15,513 bases of DNA from CAZADH01 sp964483805. Its GTDB lineage: Bacteria; Muiribacteriota; Ozemobacteria; Ozemobacterales; Ozemobacteraceae. A program made the position numbers and the translations under genes. The stretch lies in NCBI GenBank assembly GCA_964483805.1, contig CAZADH010000135.1, positions 1 through 15,513 of the forward strand. Reading direction: 5' to 3'. Shown here piece after piece: positions 1 to 7,904 of the stretch. The notes beneath the pieces are model-generated. The model worked only from the letters and a program-made list of their open reading frames with translations, did not search any database and had not been told where the DNA came from. Numbering within the stretch: position 1 is the first letter of the stretch; each line of letters opens with the position of its first letter.

Positions 1-2
1 CA

Positions 3-1709
3 CTGACACTCGGCACCGCCGACGCCCGTCCGGCCACGACCGCCCTCGCCAATGACGACACGCCGCTGGCCAAGGGCATCATGGTCTGCCATCCGCTGAC
101 CGTGCAGGGGAACTTCCTGACCAACGTGGTCGGCAAACTGGCCAACCTGCCCAAAACCGTGAAGATTCAAGAGATCGGCTATCTCATCACGGCGCTCTCC
201 ATGGACGCATTCCAAGCCAAGGTTTCCACCGACGGCATGCAGGTCAAAGAGGCGCTGCCCTACCTCAACGCCAGCAAAGAGATGACCGATTCGCTCAAGC
301 TGCGCCGTGCGGCCCGCACCATCAAGTACCAACTGTTCTCGAAAATGGTGCAGCAAGCCAAAGACCTCAACGACGAGCAAAAGAAGGGTCTGCTCGAGTA
401 TCTCGCCGCCCAGGTCAACGCGCCGCTGGTCATGTTCGACAAGTCGCCGCTGCCCGCCACGATGCCCGACCCGGGTCCGTGCATGATCCCGATGGGTGTC
501 GAGGTCGTCGATGACGCCGGCAAGCGCCTGGTGCTCGAGACGCAGGTCATCTGCCTGATGGACATCAAGGCCGGCAAAGAGACGATCTTCTCGGTCAAAG
601 ATGCAATCGACAACGACACGCTCGATCTCGTCATCGCCCATGAGAACGCGCATGCCATCATGGTCGACGCCATGGGCAAGTCGTTCGCCGAGATGAAGCG
701 CCCATCGACCAACGGCCACGACACGCCGATCATCACCGATCTGGGCATGGCGTATTCCGAGGGTTGGGCCGAGGCGTTCGAAGCGGTGTATGGCCCCGCC
801 AATCCGAAGCTGGCCGAGAAAGACCGCAAGAAATACAACATTTCCGAGTTCCTCTATTCGCGGCAGGATCCGATTCGCCGTGACCGCTACATCTGGATGC
901 ACGTCGGTGGCAAGAAGACCGGCGAAATGAAAAACGGCCTGCAGTTGATGTGCACCGAAGGCGTCATCGCCGGTCAGCTCTACGACATCCTGACCAGCCG
1001 CTCGATCAACGCAGCCTTCGAGAAGTGCGTGTCGACGATGCTCCTGGCGCAGCCCAAGAGCTATCCGGAGTTCATCAACGCCTTCGTGAAGATCTTCCCC
1101 GACGACAAGAAGACGGTCCGCCGCATCGTTCTGGAAGGCATGAACTACGTGCCGATGAGCAACGACGCCCACAAGTTGTATCAAGCGTATTACCAGGCCA
1201 AGCTCGCCTACGTTCAGAAGAAGATGAGCAAGGAAGAGTTCACCAAGGCCCGGCAGGCGTACATCAGCTTCAAAGAAGACCTGTTCGCCAAGATCAACGA
1301 CGACACCAACATCTTCGCGAACGTCGGTCCGGAGATGTGGTTCTCGGGCAAGTTGATCATCGAAGAAGAAGTGGCCCCCCAGAAGGGCTTCTTCGGCAAG
1401 ATGTTCGGCAACAAGGCGAAACCCAAGGAGTTCCCGTTCAACCTCGACCTCAACACCATCGGCCGCAAGACCCTGGCGCGCCTCGGCTGCGATGAAGCCG
1501 ATGCCGACAAGATCATCAGCGCCCGCGAGAAAACGGGCTTCTTCACCGGCGACCCGCTCAAGGTTCTGGCCCAGCACCTCGGCGCCGAGAAGTTCGCTGC
1601 CTTCAAGAGCAAGTGCAGTCCCACGCCGTATGTCGACAAGACCGCGCGCACTCCCGAGAAAGCCTCGGCTGCCCTGTGGCCCGAAGATTTCCAGCACTTC
1701 AGTCAGTAA
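3..1709 (+). CDS. Secreted zinc metalloprotease with C-terminal helix-hairpin-helix domain (5' truncated)
   Basis: The reading frame is open to the window edge, so the true start lies outside. The first in-frame ATG is at 81, but the residues before it (LTLGTADARPATTALA) look like the end of a signal peptide and its junction. Numbering from ATG 81, residues 187-191 are HENAH, the HExxH zinc-binding and catalytic motif. SEGWAEAFE at 226-234 lies about 35 residues later and could supply the glutamate ligand of a gluzincin-type site. Residues about 454-512 (DLNTIGRKTLARLGCDEAD, later IISAREKTGFF) resemble the ComEA-type helix-hairpin-helix fold that usually binds DNA. The middle is charged and mostly helical, with no obvious membrane segment. 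The likely role is an exported or periplasmic peptidase; the substrate is unknown. The peptidase motif is seen directly; the family and the HhH assignment are inferred from pattern. A strong hairpin follows the stop. Confidence 0.72.
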   Translation: MTLGTADARPATTALANDDTPLAKGIMVCHPLTVQGNFLTNVVGKLANLPKTVKIQEIGYLITALSMDAFQAKVSTDGMQVKEALPYLNASKEMTDSLKLRRAARTIKYQLFSKMVQQAKDLNDEQKKGLLEYLAAQVNAPLVMFDKSPLPATMPDPGPCMIPMGVEVVDDAGKRLVLETQVICLMDIKAGKETIFSVKDAIDNDTLDLVIAHENAHAIMVDAMGKSFAEMKRPSTNGHDTPIITDLGMAYSEGWAEAFEAVYGPANPKLAEKDRKKYNISEFLYSRQDPIRRDRYIWMHVGGKKTGEMKNGLQLMCTEGVIAGQLYDILTSRSINAAFEKCVSTMLLAQPKSYPEFINAFVKIFPDDKKTVRRIVLEGMNYVPMSNDAHKLYQAYYQAKLAYVQKKMSKEEFTKARQAYISFKEDLFAKINDDTNIFANVGPEMWFSGKLIIEEEVAPQKGFFGKMFGNKAKPKEFPFNLDLNTIGRKTLARLGCDEADADKIISAREKTGFFTGDPLKVLAQHLGAEKFAAFKSKCSPTPYVDKTARTPEKASAALWPEDFQHFSQ

Positions 1710-1753
1710 TACGGACACCGTCGTCGAGCAATACAACGTAACGACGACATGAA

Positions 1754-1794
1754 GACAGCGGCCGCGACATTCCGTGTCGCGGCCGCTGTCCTTT
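1754..1794 (+). terminator. Perfect 16-bp GC-rich hairpin, probable intrinsic terminator
   Basis: The arms at 1754-1769 (GACAGCGGCCGCGACA) and 1775-1790 are exact reverse complements around a 5-base loop, TTCCG. The downstream tail is only CTTT, so this is a strong stem with a weak U-tract. It lies 45 bases after the metalloprotease stop and before the LOG-type gene, as expected for a terminator of the former. It could instead act as an mRNA 3'-end stabiliser. Confidence 0.6.
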
Positions 1795-1944
1795 GCGGTG
1801 TCGGTCCCCGCCCTGACGAAGCAGAGCGCTGCACGAGACCGTATCGGCTCCGTCGCTCACAGCCCACCCCCGAACTCGCCTGCGCACGATGCACGCAGCG
1901 TGCGTTTACTGCCAGGAAAAACCTCAACGTGTAAGGACATTGCC

Positions 1945-2493
1945 ATGACACAACAACCGTATCGCGTTTGCGTGTTCTGTGCGGCAAGCTCGACCGTATC
2001 ACCGGCCATCAAGAACGCCGGCGCCGCTCTCGGCCGCGGCATCGCCGAAGCCGGCATGCATCTCACCTACGGCGGCACCACTTGCGGTCTCATGCTCATC
2101 GTCGCCGACGCCCATCGCACGGCGGGCGGGCATGTCACCGGCGTCGTCCCGCGGTTCATGGTCGACAACGGCATCGCCAATCCTGGCTGCCATACGTTGG
2201 TGCCCGCCGATGATCTGCGCGACCGCAAGGCCCGCATGCACGACCACGCTGACGCGTTCGCCATCCTCCCCGGCGGGGTCGGCACCCTCGACGAGTTCTT
2301 CGAGACGTTTGCGCTCAAACAGTTGGGCATGCACCACAAGCCGATCGTTCTCGTCGATGTCGACGGCTTCTTCCAGCCCCTGATCGCGTTGATCGAGCAC
2401 GGGATCGCCCACAACACCATCAAGCCCGAACACCGCGACTATTTCAAGGTGGCGACAACCGCCAGCGAGGCAGTGAAGCTGCTGCGACCGTAA
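1945..2493 (+). CDS. LOG-family (TIGR00730-like) Rossmann-fold protein, possible nucleoside 5'-monophosphate phosphoribohydrolase
   Basis: This 182-residue protein carries the family's hallmark PGGVGTLDE at residues 109-117. It follows DRKARMHDHADAF, which matches the arginine/lysine-rich substrate loop of the family. An N-terminal VCVFCAASS strand-turn and LTYGG at 40-44 complete the Rossmann-like core. Family members release the base from AMP or cytokinin nucleotides; older annotations call them lysine decarboxylase-like. The usual YGGGxxGLMG is here YGGTTCGLML, so two glycines of the nucleotide loop are replaced. The frame is open upstream to 1774, but ATG 1945 is preferred: it has AAGGA at 1933-1937 seven bases upstream, and the conserved N-terminus begins there. 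It appears monocistronic, with the convergent deacetylase gene starting to read in at 2625. The family is secure; the exact substrate is not. Confidence 0.85.
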   Translation: MTQQPYRVCVFCAASSTVSPAIKNAGAALGRGIAEAGMHLTYGGTTCGLMLIVADAHRTAGGHVTGVVPRFMVDNGIANPGCHTLVPADDLRDRKARMHDHADAFAILPGGVGTLDEFFETFALKQLGMHHKPIVLVDVDGFFQPLIALIEHGIAHNTIKPEHRDYFKVATTASEAVKLLRP

Positions 2494-2624
2494 CATTCGG
2501 AGACACAACCGCACCCGCTGTGCGTCATACCCGGTTGCCCAATCGACGAGGGCGCGAAACACCAGTCTCGTGCAGCACGGCGGCGCGGGACGAGCGGACG
2601 GGTTTCCGGGCCGCGCTGGCCGGC

Positions 2625-4061
2625 TTACGGCAAGGCGGCCAGCTCGGTCGGACCCAGGGTCGAGAGTTTTCGCGGAGTATAACCGCGGCTCATCAGATCG
2701 TCGAGAATGGTCGGCAGCGCCCGCGCGCCGTTCTTGCTGCCGCAGTGCATCAGTACGACCGCCATCGGTTTGATGCGTCGGCGCACCTTGTCGACGATCG
2801 ACGCCACCGGCGGTTCCTTCCAGTCGAGGGTGTCGATATCCCAGTACACCGGGTGATAACCGAGGCTGGCGACAATCGCTTCGACCCGGCGGTTCTGGGC
2901 GCCGAACGGGAACCGGAAGAACGGCACCGGCGGCCGGCCCAGCACACGCACCATGGTGTCGGCGGCGTCTTTCAGGTTCGCCGCGATGCGTTCCGCATCC
3001 CACGAACTCATGTTCGGGTGCGTCATGCTGTGGTTGGCTATCTCATGGCCGCGCGCCTGGATGTCGCGTGCCAGGTCCGGATAGTTTTTCACGAACTTAC
3101 CGGTCAGAAAGAACGTCACGGTCAATCCACGCGCCTGCAGCGCCGCGAGAATGGCGGGGATGCCGTCGGCATCGGCCCCGCCGTCGAACGTGAGAAACAC
3201 CGGACCCCCGACCGCACTGCCACCGCTCGACGAGAGAACTGCTTGCGGGGGCCGCACTGGCGCGCCCCCCGTGCCATCGTGAGCGCCGACCTCTCCGGCC
3301 GTGACGTCACCACCGACGTGCTCAGCTTTTTGGCGTCTTTTCGGTTTTCTGGTCGACGCCGGCGGTTGCTCGGGCAATGGCGCCTGCGCGACCTGAACAC
3401 CGTCACCCAGCACCTGGTTGGCCGTGCCCATCTCGCCGCTCCCCGCGACCGCTGTGCCACCGGCCGCATCGCCGCTGGTCAGGTCCCGTCGCGGCATGGT
3501 TTCGGCCCGCGCAGTGCCGGTCACCGGCGGCATCGGCAGCGCCGCGAGTGCGGCGGCCGGCGCCTGCCCCGGCTGCAACGCGCGCAACCGGGCGCGGGCA
3601 TCGGCGTACTCGGGGTGCAGCGCCAATGCCGCCTGGTAGGCGCGCACGGCCTGATCGAACTGCCGTTGCTCTTCGTAGAGCAGGCCGACGTTGTACCAGG
3701 TAAAGAAGGCGGGCATCAGCCGCAGACTGGCTTCGTACCAGGCAAGCGCATACCGGGGCTGGCCGAGACGCCGCAGGGCACTTCCTATATTGTTGTAAAA
3801 GTGGACGTAGCGCGGGTTCCAGTTGAGTGCCTGGCGCCAGGTGCGCACCGCACCCCAGACATCGCCGCGCCGGGCCTGCTCGATGCCGTAGGCGTTCCAG
3901 GCCCGCGCATCATAGGGATCGCGCTGGATGCGCATCATCAGGTGCATCGGGTCGACACCGCCACCCGCGGCACCCTGCGCCCAAGCACAGGCCGCGGCCC
4001 CAACCACCACGAGGGTGGCCAGAACCGCGGCCGTCAGACAGCGCGAGCGCGAACCGGTCAC
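2625..4061 (-). CDS. Exported TPR-repeat / NodB polysaccharide deacetylase
   Basis: From the GTG at 4061 the protein has 478 residues. Residues 1-29 form a classic signal peptide ending AWAQ. About 45-163 are three to four TPR-like helical repeats (for example GQPRYALAWYEASLRLMP). About 164-285 is a low-complexity Pro/Ala/Gly linker, and 287-478 is a NodB domain. Motifs seen are LTFDGG (D293), HSMTH (H344 and H348, zinc ligands), RFPFG (R383) and VVLMH (H439). The second Asp of the canonical TFDD is Gly here. NodB enzymes remove N-acetyl groups from chitin-like glycans, peptidoglycan or exopolysaccharide; the substrate is unknown. An ATG at 4124 in the same frame would give 499 residues, but it overlaps the upstream gene by 56 bases and buries the signal peptide. 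GTG 4061 lies seven bases after the stop of the upstream exported protein, indicating co-transcription. Confidence 0.87.
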   Translation of the reverse strand: MTGSRSRCLTAAVLATLVVVGAAACAWAQGAAGGGVDPMHLMMRIQRDPYDARAWNAYGIEQARRGDVWGAVRTWRQALNWNPRYVHFYNNIGSALRRLGQPRYALAWYEASLRLMPAFFTWYNVGLLYEEQRQFDQAVRAYQAALALHPEYADARARLRALQPGQAPAAALAALPMPPVTGTARAETMPRRDLTSGDAAGGTAVAGSGEMGTANQVLGDGVQVAQAPLPEQPPASTRKPKRRQKAEHVGGDVTAGEVGAHDGTGGAPVRPPQAVLSSSGGSAVGGPVFLTFDGGADADGIPAILAALQARGLTVTFFLTGKFVKNYPDLARDIQARGHEIANHSMTHPNMSSWDAERIAANLKDAADTMVRVLGRPPVPFFRFPFGAQNRRVEAIVASLGYHPVYWDIDTLDWKEPPVASIVDKVRRRIKPMAVVLMHCGSKNGARALPTILDDLMSRGYTPRKLSTLGPTELAALP

Positions 4062-4068
4062 GGACAGA

Positions 4069-4818
4069 TCAGCGGCCCAACGGCAACCGCGCCACCAGAT
4101 CGAAGCGCCAGCAACCGACGCCATTGAATTGCGTGCGGTTCATGTTGAGCAGAAACACTTCTTTGAAGCCACCGCTGCCAAGAAGATCGCGGCCGAAGCG
4201 GGTGACATCGACCGGATGCAGTCCGAACCCGGTCATCTGCACACGCCCATCGGCGTCGACGCTCAGGTTCGACAGCTTGATGCGCGGTTCACGACCGGCC
4301 TGGCCCGGGGCGATCGGCCCATCGCCGAAGGTCGCGTGTTTCGCCAACCGGCGCATCGCCGCCGCCAGGGCTGCAGCACTGTCGCAGAAGTCGATCGGGG
4401 TGCGGGCATCGAAAAACAGTGCCCGCAGCGTCACGTTGGCGCTGAGCACGTCGTCGATCTTGGGGTCTTCACTCCCGAGCGAGGACAGCACGAAGTTGCC
4501 GACCTCCAGACGCCCACCGCGCAGACCAAACATCTTGAGCCGATCGAGGAATCTGGGCAATGCCGCCTCGCGGCCTTTCACGCCAATCTCGATCGGATAC
4601 TCGAACCACTTGTCGGCCCGGATGACCGGTGACACGCGAACATCCTCGATGATGACACCGCCATCAATGGCGACCCCGAACAGGAAATCGATCGTCCCCT
4701 GCAACTCGGCATAACGCGCCACGTCGTTGACCGGCGCCCCCACCGCGGGCGCCTTCGCCGCCCAGACCGTCGTCGCCATCAGCAGACACAGCGCGAAAAC
4801 CACCACCGCTCGTTTCAT
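4069..4818 (-). CDS. Exported protein of unknown function with PilO-like pattern
   Basis: This is a 249-residue protein. ATG 4818 was chosen because AGGAG (4826-4830 on the complementary strand) lies seven bases upstream and the product then begins MKRAVVVFALCLLMATTVWA, a clear signal peptide or N-terminal anchor. The central part has alternating strands and helices (IEIGVKGREAALPRFLDRL, then LRGGRLEVGNFVLSS) reminiscent of the ferredoxin-like domain of PilO/GspM pilus-assembly proteins. It lacks the long coiled coil that normally follows the membrane anchor, so the resemblance is weak. Two cysteines (FCDSAA and GVGCWRF) could form a disulfide outside the cytoplasm. It precedes the deacetylase gene by seven bases and follows the membrane protein gene after a 183-base gap, so a role in envelope glycan or pilus biology is plausible but unproven. 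Confidence 0.7.
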   Translation of the reverse strand: MKRAVVVFALCLLMATTVWAAKAPAVGAPVNDVARYAELQGTIDFLFGVAIDGGVIIEDVRVSPVIRADKWFEYPIEIGVKGREAALPRFLDRLKMFGLRGGRLEVGNFVLSSLGSEDPKIDDVLSANVTLRALFFDARTPIDFCDSAAALAAAMRRLAKHATFGDGPIAPGQAGREPRIKLSNLSVDADGRVQMTGFGLHPVDVTRFGRDLLGSGGFKEVFLLNMNRTQFNGVGCWRFDLVARLPLGR

Positions 4819-5001
4819 CGCTTCGCTCCTTCTTTGTATGTGTAGATGCAGACCAAGGCCCCGTCGCTCGGCGCAGGCCACTTGCCGACAGATCAAGACA
4901 CTGTATTTCTCATGTATTGCATGACCACAGGCAGGCATCGCCCGGCGGCACCGTCTATATTTTATCACGGTCTTGGCCCGCCCATCGGCACACCTGCGTG
5001 A

Positions 5002-7533
5002 TCACGGCGACCCTGCGGGCGGATTCGCCTCGATGAGGGCAACGGCCTCGGGCACGACGGTCACCGACGCCACGCGCCAGTAGGGAACGACCCGCGCCGC
5101 ATCGACGATGAGCCATGCTGCTGAGGCCCCATACAAGTGGGGCGGGGCGACGAGTTGCACGGTCGATCGCGAGCGATAATCGTAGACGGCCCCCAGGACG
5201 ACCGGCCCCGATGCCATCCAGGACAGAACATCGGCCAGTGCATGTTGCGCCGGTGCGTAGGCAAGGTACTGTTTCACGGCGGCCGGCGAGACCACGGGCA
5301 ACGCCCCGCCCCCAAGTGGCTGATCCCCCAAACGCGCCCCCTGAACCCACGTTCCCGTATTGATCACGAACCGTCCGTATGGCAACACCCGGTGGTCGCG
5401 TCGCTCCCGCCAGGCCGGCGGCGTCGAGCTGCGCCAGAGTATGGGTCCAGCCACGGCACCGCCAGCCACCAGAACGATGAGGGCCACCGCGGCAATGTCT
5501 CCGCGTCGGGCCAACTCACGGTCGGTGCCGAACCGCACCGGGCGGCACACCACCAGACCGGCCGCTGTTGCGGCCACCAAAGCAAAACCGGGGGCCATGA
5601 CCCGCCAGGCACCGTCGCCGTAGACAAACGCGGCCGATGCGAGCACACCGAGCCAGGCAAGCCCGAGCATCGCGGCATCATGGCCCCTCACGACAGAACG
5701 CAAGCGAATCAACGCCACGAACAGGACAACCCACCCGACCACAGTGCGCGCCGGCAATACCGCCAACCAGGCGGTCAACCACGCCGGCACCACCGGGGCG
5801 ATCAAGTTCTCGGGAGAACTCGTCGCGCAGAACGCCAGGTTGCGCCAGAGTCCCCTGAAAAGACGCAGCGGCTCGTCACGAAACGCCACCCACGCTTGCG
5901 CATAGAGCAGACGAGCTTGCTCCTCCTGGGTCGTCAGCTTCTGCAAATGCGGGAGAAAGGTCCGATAGGCCTCCGACCAGTCGGTGCCCCGTGCCAGACC
6001 GCACAGTGTGTGGGCGAAGTTGGCGTTCGCCTGAACGCGCGATGGGAAATACAACGTATTCAGGAGATCGGACCAGCCATGTGCCATCAGGACCACGAAA
6101 GCCATGGCCAGCCCGCGGCGCGCGATGGCCGACACGCCTCCACCGCCGATGAGAGCCACTCCGAGCCCGACGGCCGGTGCCACCAACTGCAGCCCGGCCC
6201 GGGCGGCACAGGCCAGCCCAAACGCGCCCACGGCGGCGATTTGCCACCGCAACGCACCTGGTGCGACGGCCCGCGACAGCAACAGACCGGTGGCGAGTGC
6301 GCCGAGAACCGCACCGAGGCTCTCGCTGAGAAAAGTGCCCAGATATAGACTGTGCGCACCCATGAGCAGCGCCCAGCCGGCCAATCCCGCGCACCAACCG
6401 AACCGCCGACCGATGCGATCGGCGAAATACCAACTCGACCACCCGACCAAGGCGGTCATCAGCACCATTGCCCAGCCGTGATCGCCCCCCGTTGCCCAGG
6501 TGCGACCCGCGAGAAAGCAGGCATTGATGGGTCGCCGGGTGTTCCACTCATCGAGCCAGCCTGAATGCATCAGGCTTTCGGCACCGGAATAGTACCCATG
6601 AGCATCGGCAAATGGCAGATACCCCACCACCGTGTTGGTGAACGCATGGTCGTTGCAGACCGACGGCCCAGGAACTGCCGCCCAACAACGGGCGAGCAGG
6701 AGAACCGCCATCGCAAGACTAAGCCATACCCCGTATTTACTCACTGTTGCGCCGGTTTCATACCATGTGCTTCGCGCCCGGGCCGAGGCCGCAGGGAATC
6801 GCCCCCGGCATTGGCGGGCTTGCGCCACCGCATGAACCATCGCTGCCACGACGGCCATGGCCAGAGCGACCGCCAGCACCGCGGTACTCTCATGCAGGCC
6901 AACGCGGCACATCTCGGGCCACGCCGACACCGTCGCGGCCGGCGACCGCCCCCGGGCCAACCCATGCAGCAACCACGAACCGAACACCAGGCCGCCGGCA
7001 CCGCCGACGACCGCCAGGCCGAACCGAGTCAACCAACGCCACAACCGGCAACCATCGCGCAGCAGCAACCAGAGGGCCAGCGCGCTCCCGGCCACGGCCC
7101 AGGCCATCTGCGCCGGCGTCGCCGTCGTCAGCCGCAACACGTAGGTCCGCCCGTTCGTGCGGGGATCGGTGTGGTCGGAGGTCGAAAAATAGAGCACGCT
7201 GCCCCAATGCGAGAACCTCCCGCCACCGAGGGCGCGGATGTCGTCGTGCATCTGGTGGCCGGGTCCGATCTGGCCACCGTTCTCCCAAAGAGTGGCTCCC
7301 GAACGCTTGGGCGCCGACGGGCAATCGCCCAGCGGCATGGCCTCACGCGGGGCCCAGACAAAGCAGTGCCCGTTCTCGGCCCGTGTTTCGCTTGGCATAC
7401 ATTGTATGTCAATACGAGCCGGCTCGGTTCGCCAACAATGGACCCAGCACAGGACGCACAAAAGCAGCACCCCGGCGAACAATCCGACGCCGGGCTGGGC
7501 GACACTCTCCCGCGTCGGTCGGTGCGCGTTCAC
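5002..7533 (-). CDS. Large multi-pass membrane protein, GT-C glycosyltransferase-like
   Basis: This 843-residue protein has a first membrane segment at about 17-33 and an extracytoplasmic loop at about 35-138 (motif YFSTSDHTDPRTNGR at about 115-129, several cysteines). Many hydrophobic helices follow between about 140 and 700, and a soluble tail of about 110 residues after that. In the membrane core, PFADAHGYYSGAESL at about 307-321, followed by WNTRRPINACFLAG, resembles the first luminal loop of GT-C enzymes, where an Asp acts on polyprenyl-phosphate-linked sugar. On that basis a lipid-linked sugar transferase or related polymerase is possible. I do not recognise a specific family. The start is GTG at 7533, within the TGA of the YgbA-like gene (GTGA overlap), indicating translational coupling. 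The exported protein and glycan deacetylase downstream support an envelope polysaccharide role. Confidence 0.75.
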   Translation of the reverse strand: MNAHRPTRESVAQPGVGLFAGVLLLCVLCWVHCWRTEPARIDIQCMPSETRAENGHCFVWAPREAMPLGDCPSAPKRSGATLWENGGQIGPGHQMHDDIRALGGGRFSHWGSVLYFSTSDHTDPRTNGRTYVLRLTTATPAQMAWAVAGSALALWLLLRDGCRLWRWLTRFGLAVVGGAGGLVFGSWLLHGLARGRSPAATVSAWPEMCRVGLHESTAVLAVALAMAVVAAMVHAVAQARQCRGRFPAASARARSTWYETGATVSKYGVWLSLAMAVLLLARCWAAVPGPSVCNDHAFTNTVVGYLPFADAHGYYSGAESLMHSGWLDEWNTRRPINACFLAGRTWATGGDHGWAMVLMTALVGWSSWYFADRIGRRFGWCAGLAGWALLMGAHSLYLGTFLSESLGAVLGALATGLLLSRAVAPGALRWQIAAVGAFGLACAARAGLQLVAPAVGLGVALIGGGGVSAIARRGLAMAFVVLMAHGWSDLLNTLYFPSRVQANANFAHTLCGLARGTDWSEAYRTFLPHLQKLTTQEEQARLLYAQAWVAFRDEPLRLFRGLWRNLAFCATSSPENLIAPVVPAWLTAWLAVLPARTVVGWVVLFVALIRLRSVVRGHDAAMLGLAWLGVLASAAFVYGDGAWRVMAPGFALVAATAAGLVVCRPVRFGTDRELARRGDIAAVALIVLVAGGAVAGPILWRSSTPPAWRERRDHRVLPYGRFVINTGTWVQGARLGDQPLGGGALPVVSPAAVKQYLAYAPAQHALADVLSWMASGPVVLGAVYDYRSRSTVQLVAPPHLYGASAAWLIVDAARVVPYWRVASVTVVPEAVALIEANPPAGSP

Positions 7534-7904
7534 CGCTTCTTTGGCACCGGCCGCAGCGCGTCGAACCCGTGCAACAACGCCAGCACGGTGCGCACTCCGA
7601 GCAGGCGCGGGCCGGCCCAGCGCATCACCTCACGCATCGTTGCTCGTTCCGTGGGCCGGTAGCAGTGGATCGGACAGCGCGCGCACGTCGGCTTGTGCCG
7701 GCCGAACGGGCAGCGCGCAAGGCGCATCTGCGCGTAGGCGAGCAACCCGGCGCAGTCGGCACACAGTGGCCCGGCCCCCGAGCCGTGGCGATGCGCGCAG
7801 AACAACCGCACCATCGCCCGCACCGTCCGCCACTCGCGGCGACGCCGCGCATCGGTCACCGTCAGCGTCACGCCGCTGCCCACCACCGGTTCAGCGCCCG
7901 CCAC
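7530..7904 (-). CDS. ygbA: YgbA-like cysteine-rich protein (nitrous oxide-stimulated promoter family)
   Basis: This is a 124-residue cytoplasmic protein with the full cysteine pattern of the YgbA_NO family: C36 in CAHRHG, CADC at 48-51, RCPFG at 64-68, then C74, C77 and C81 in PTCARCPIHCY. The tail MREVMRWAGPRLL matches the family's conserved MR..GPR segment. The cysteines may bind a metal or Fe-S cluster. In enterobacteria ygbA belongs to the nitric-oxide-responsive NsrR regulon; its biochemical function is not settled, to my knowledge. The longest start is GTG 7904, overlapping the end of hydF by 14 bases. GTG codons at 7886, 7883 and 7871 are alternatives, and none has a good ribosome-binding site, so the N-terminus is uncertain. 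The gene is coupled to hydF upstream and, through a GTGA overlap, to the membrane protein downstream. Confidence 0.85.
   Translation of the reverse strand: MAGAEPVVGSGVTLTVTDARRRREWRTVRAMVRLFCAHRHGSGAGPLCADCAGLLAYAQMRLARCPFGRHKPTCARCPIHCYRPTERATMREVMRWAGPRLLGVRTVLALLHGFDALRPVPKKR

Noticed and set aside
2605..2641. Possible bidirectional terminator between the LOG-type and deacetylase genes
   Set aside because: Only short or bulged GC stems (four to six pairs) can be drawn and there is no T-tract on either strand.
2520..4127. Long plus-strand open frame opposite the deacetylase gene
   Set aside because: It is antisense to a protein with clear signal peptide, TPR and NodB motifs. Its own translation is Arg/His-rich with no recognisable domain, typical of a GC-rich shadow frame.
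4955..4970. TAAAAT on the minus strand as a -10 for the exported protein gene
   Set aside because: No acceptable -35 lies 16-18 bases upstream, so an AT-rich hexamer alone is not enough.
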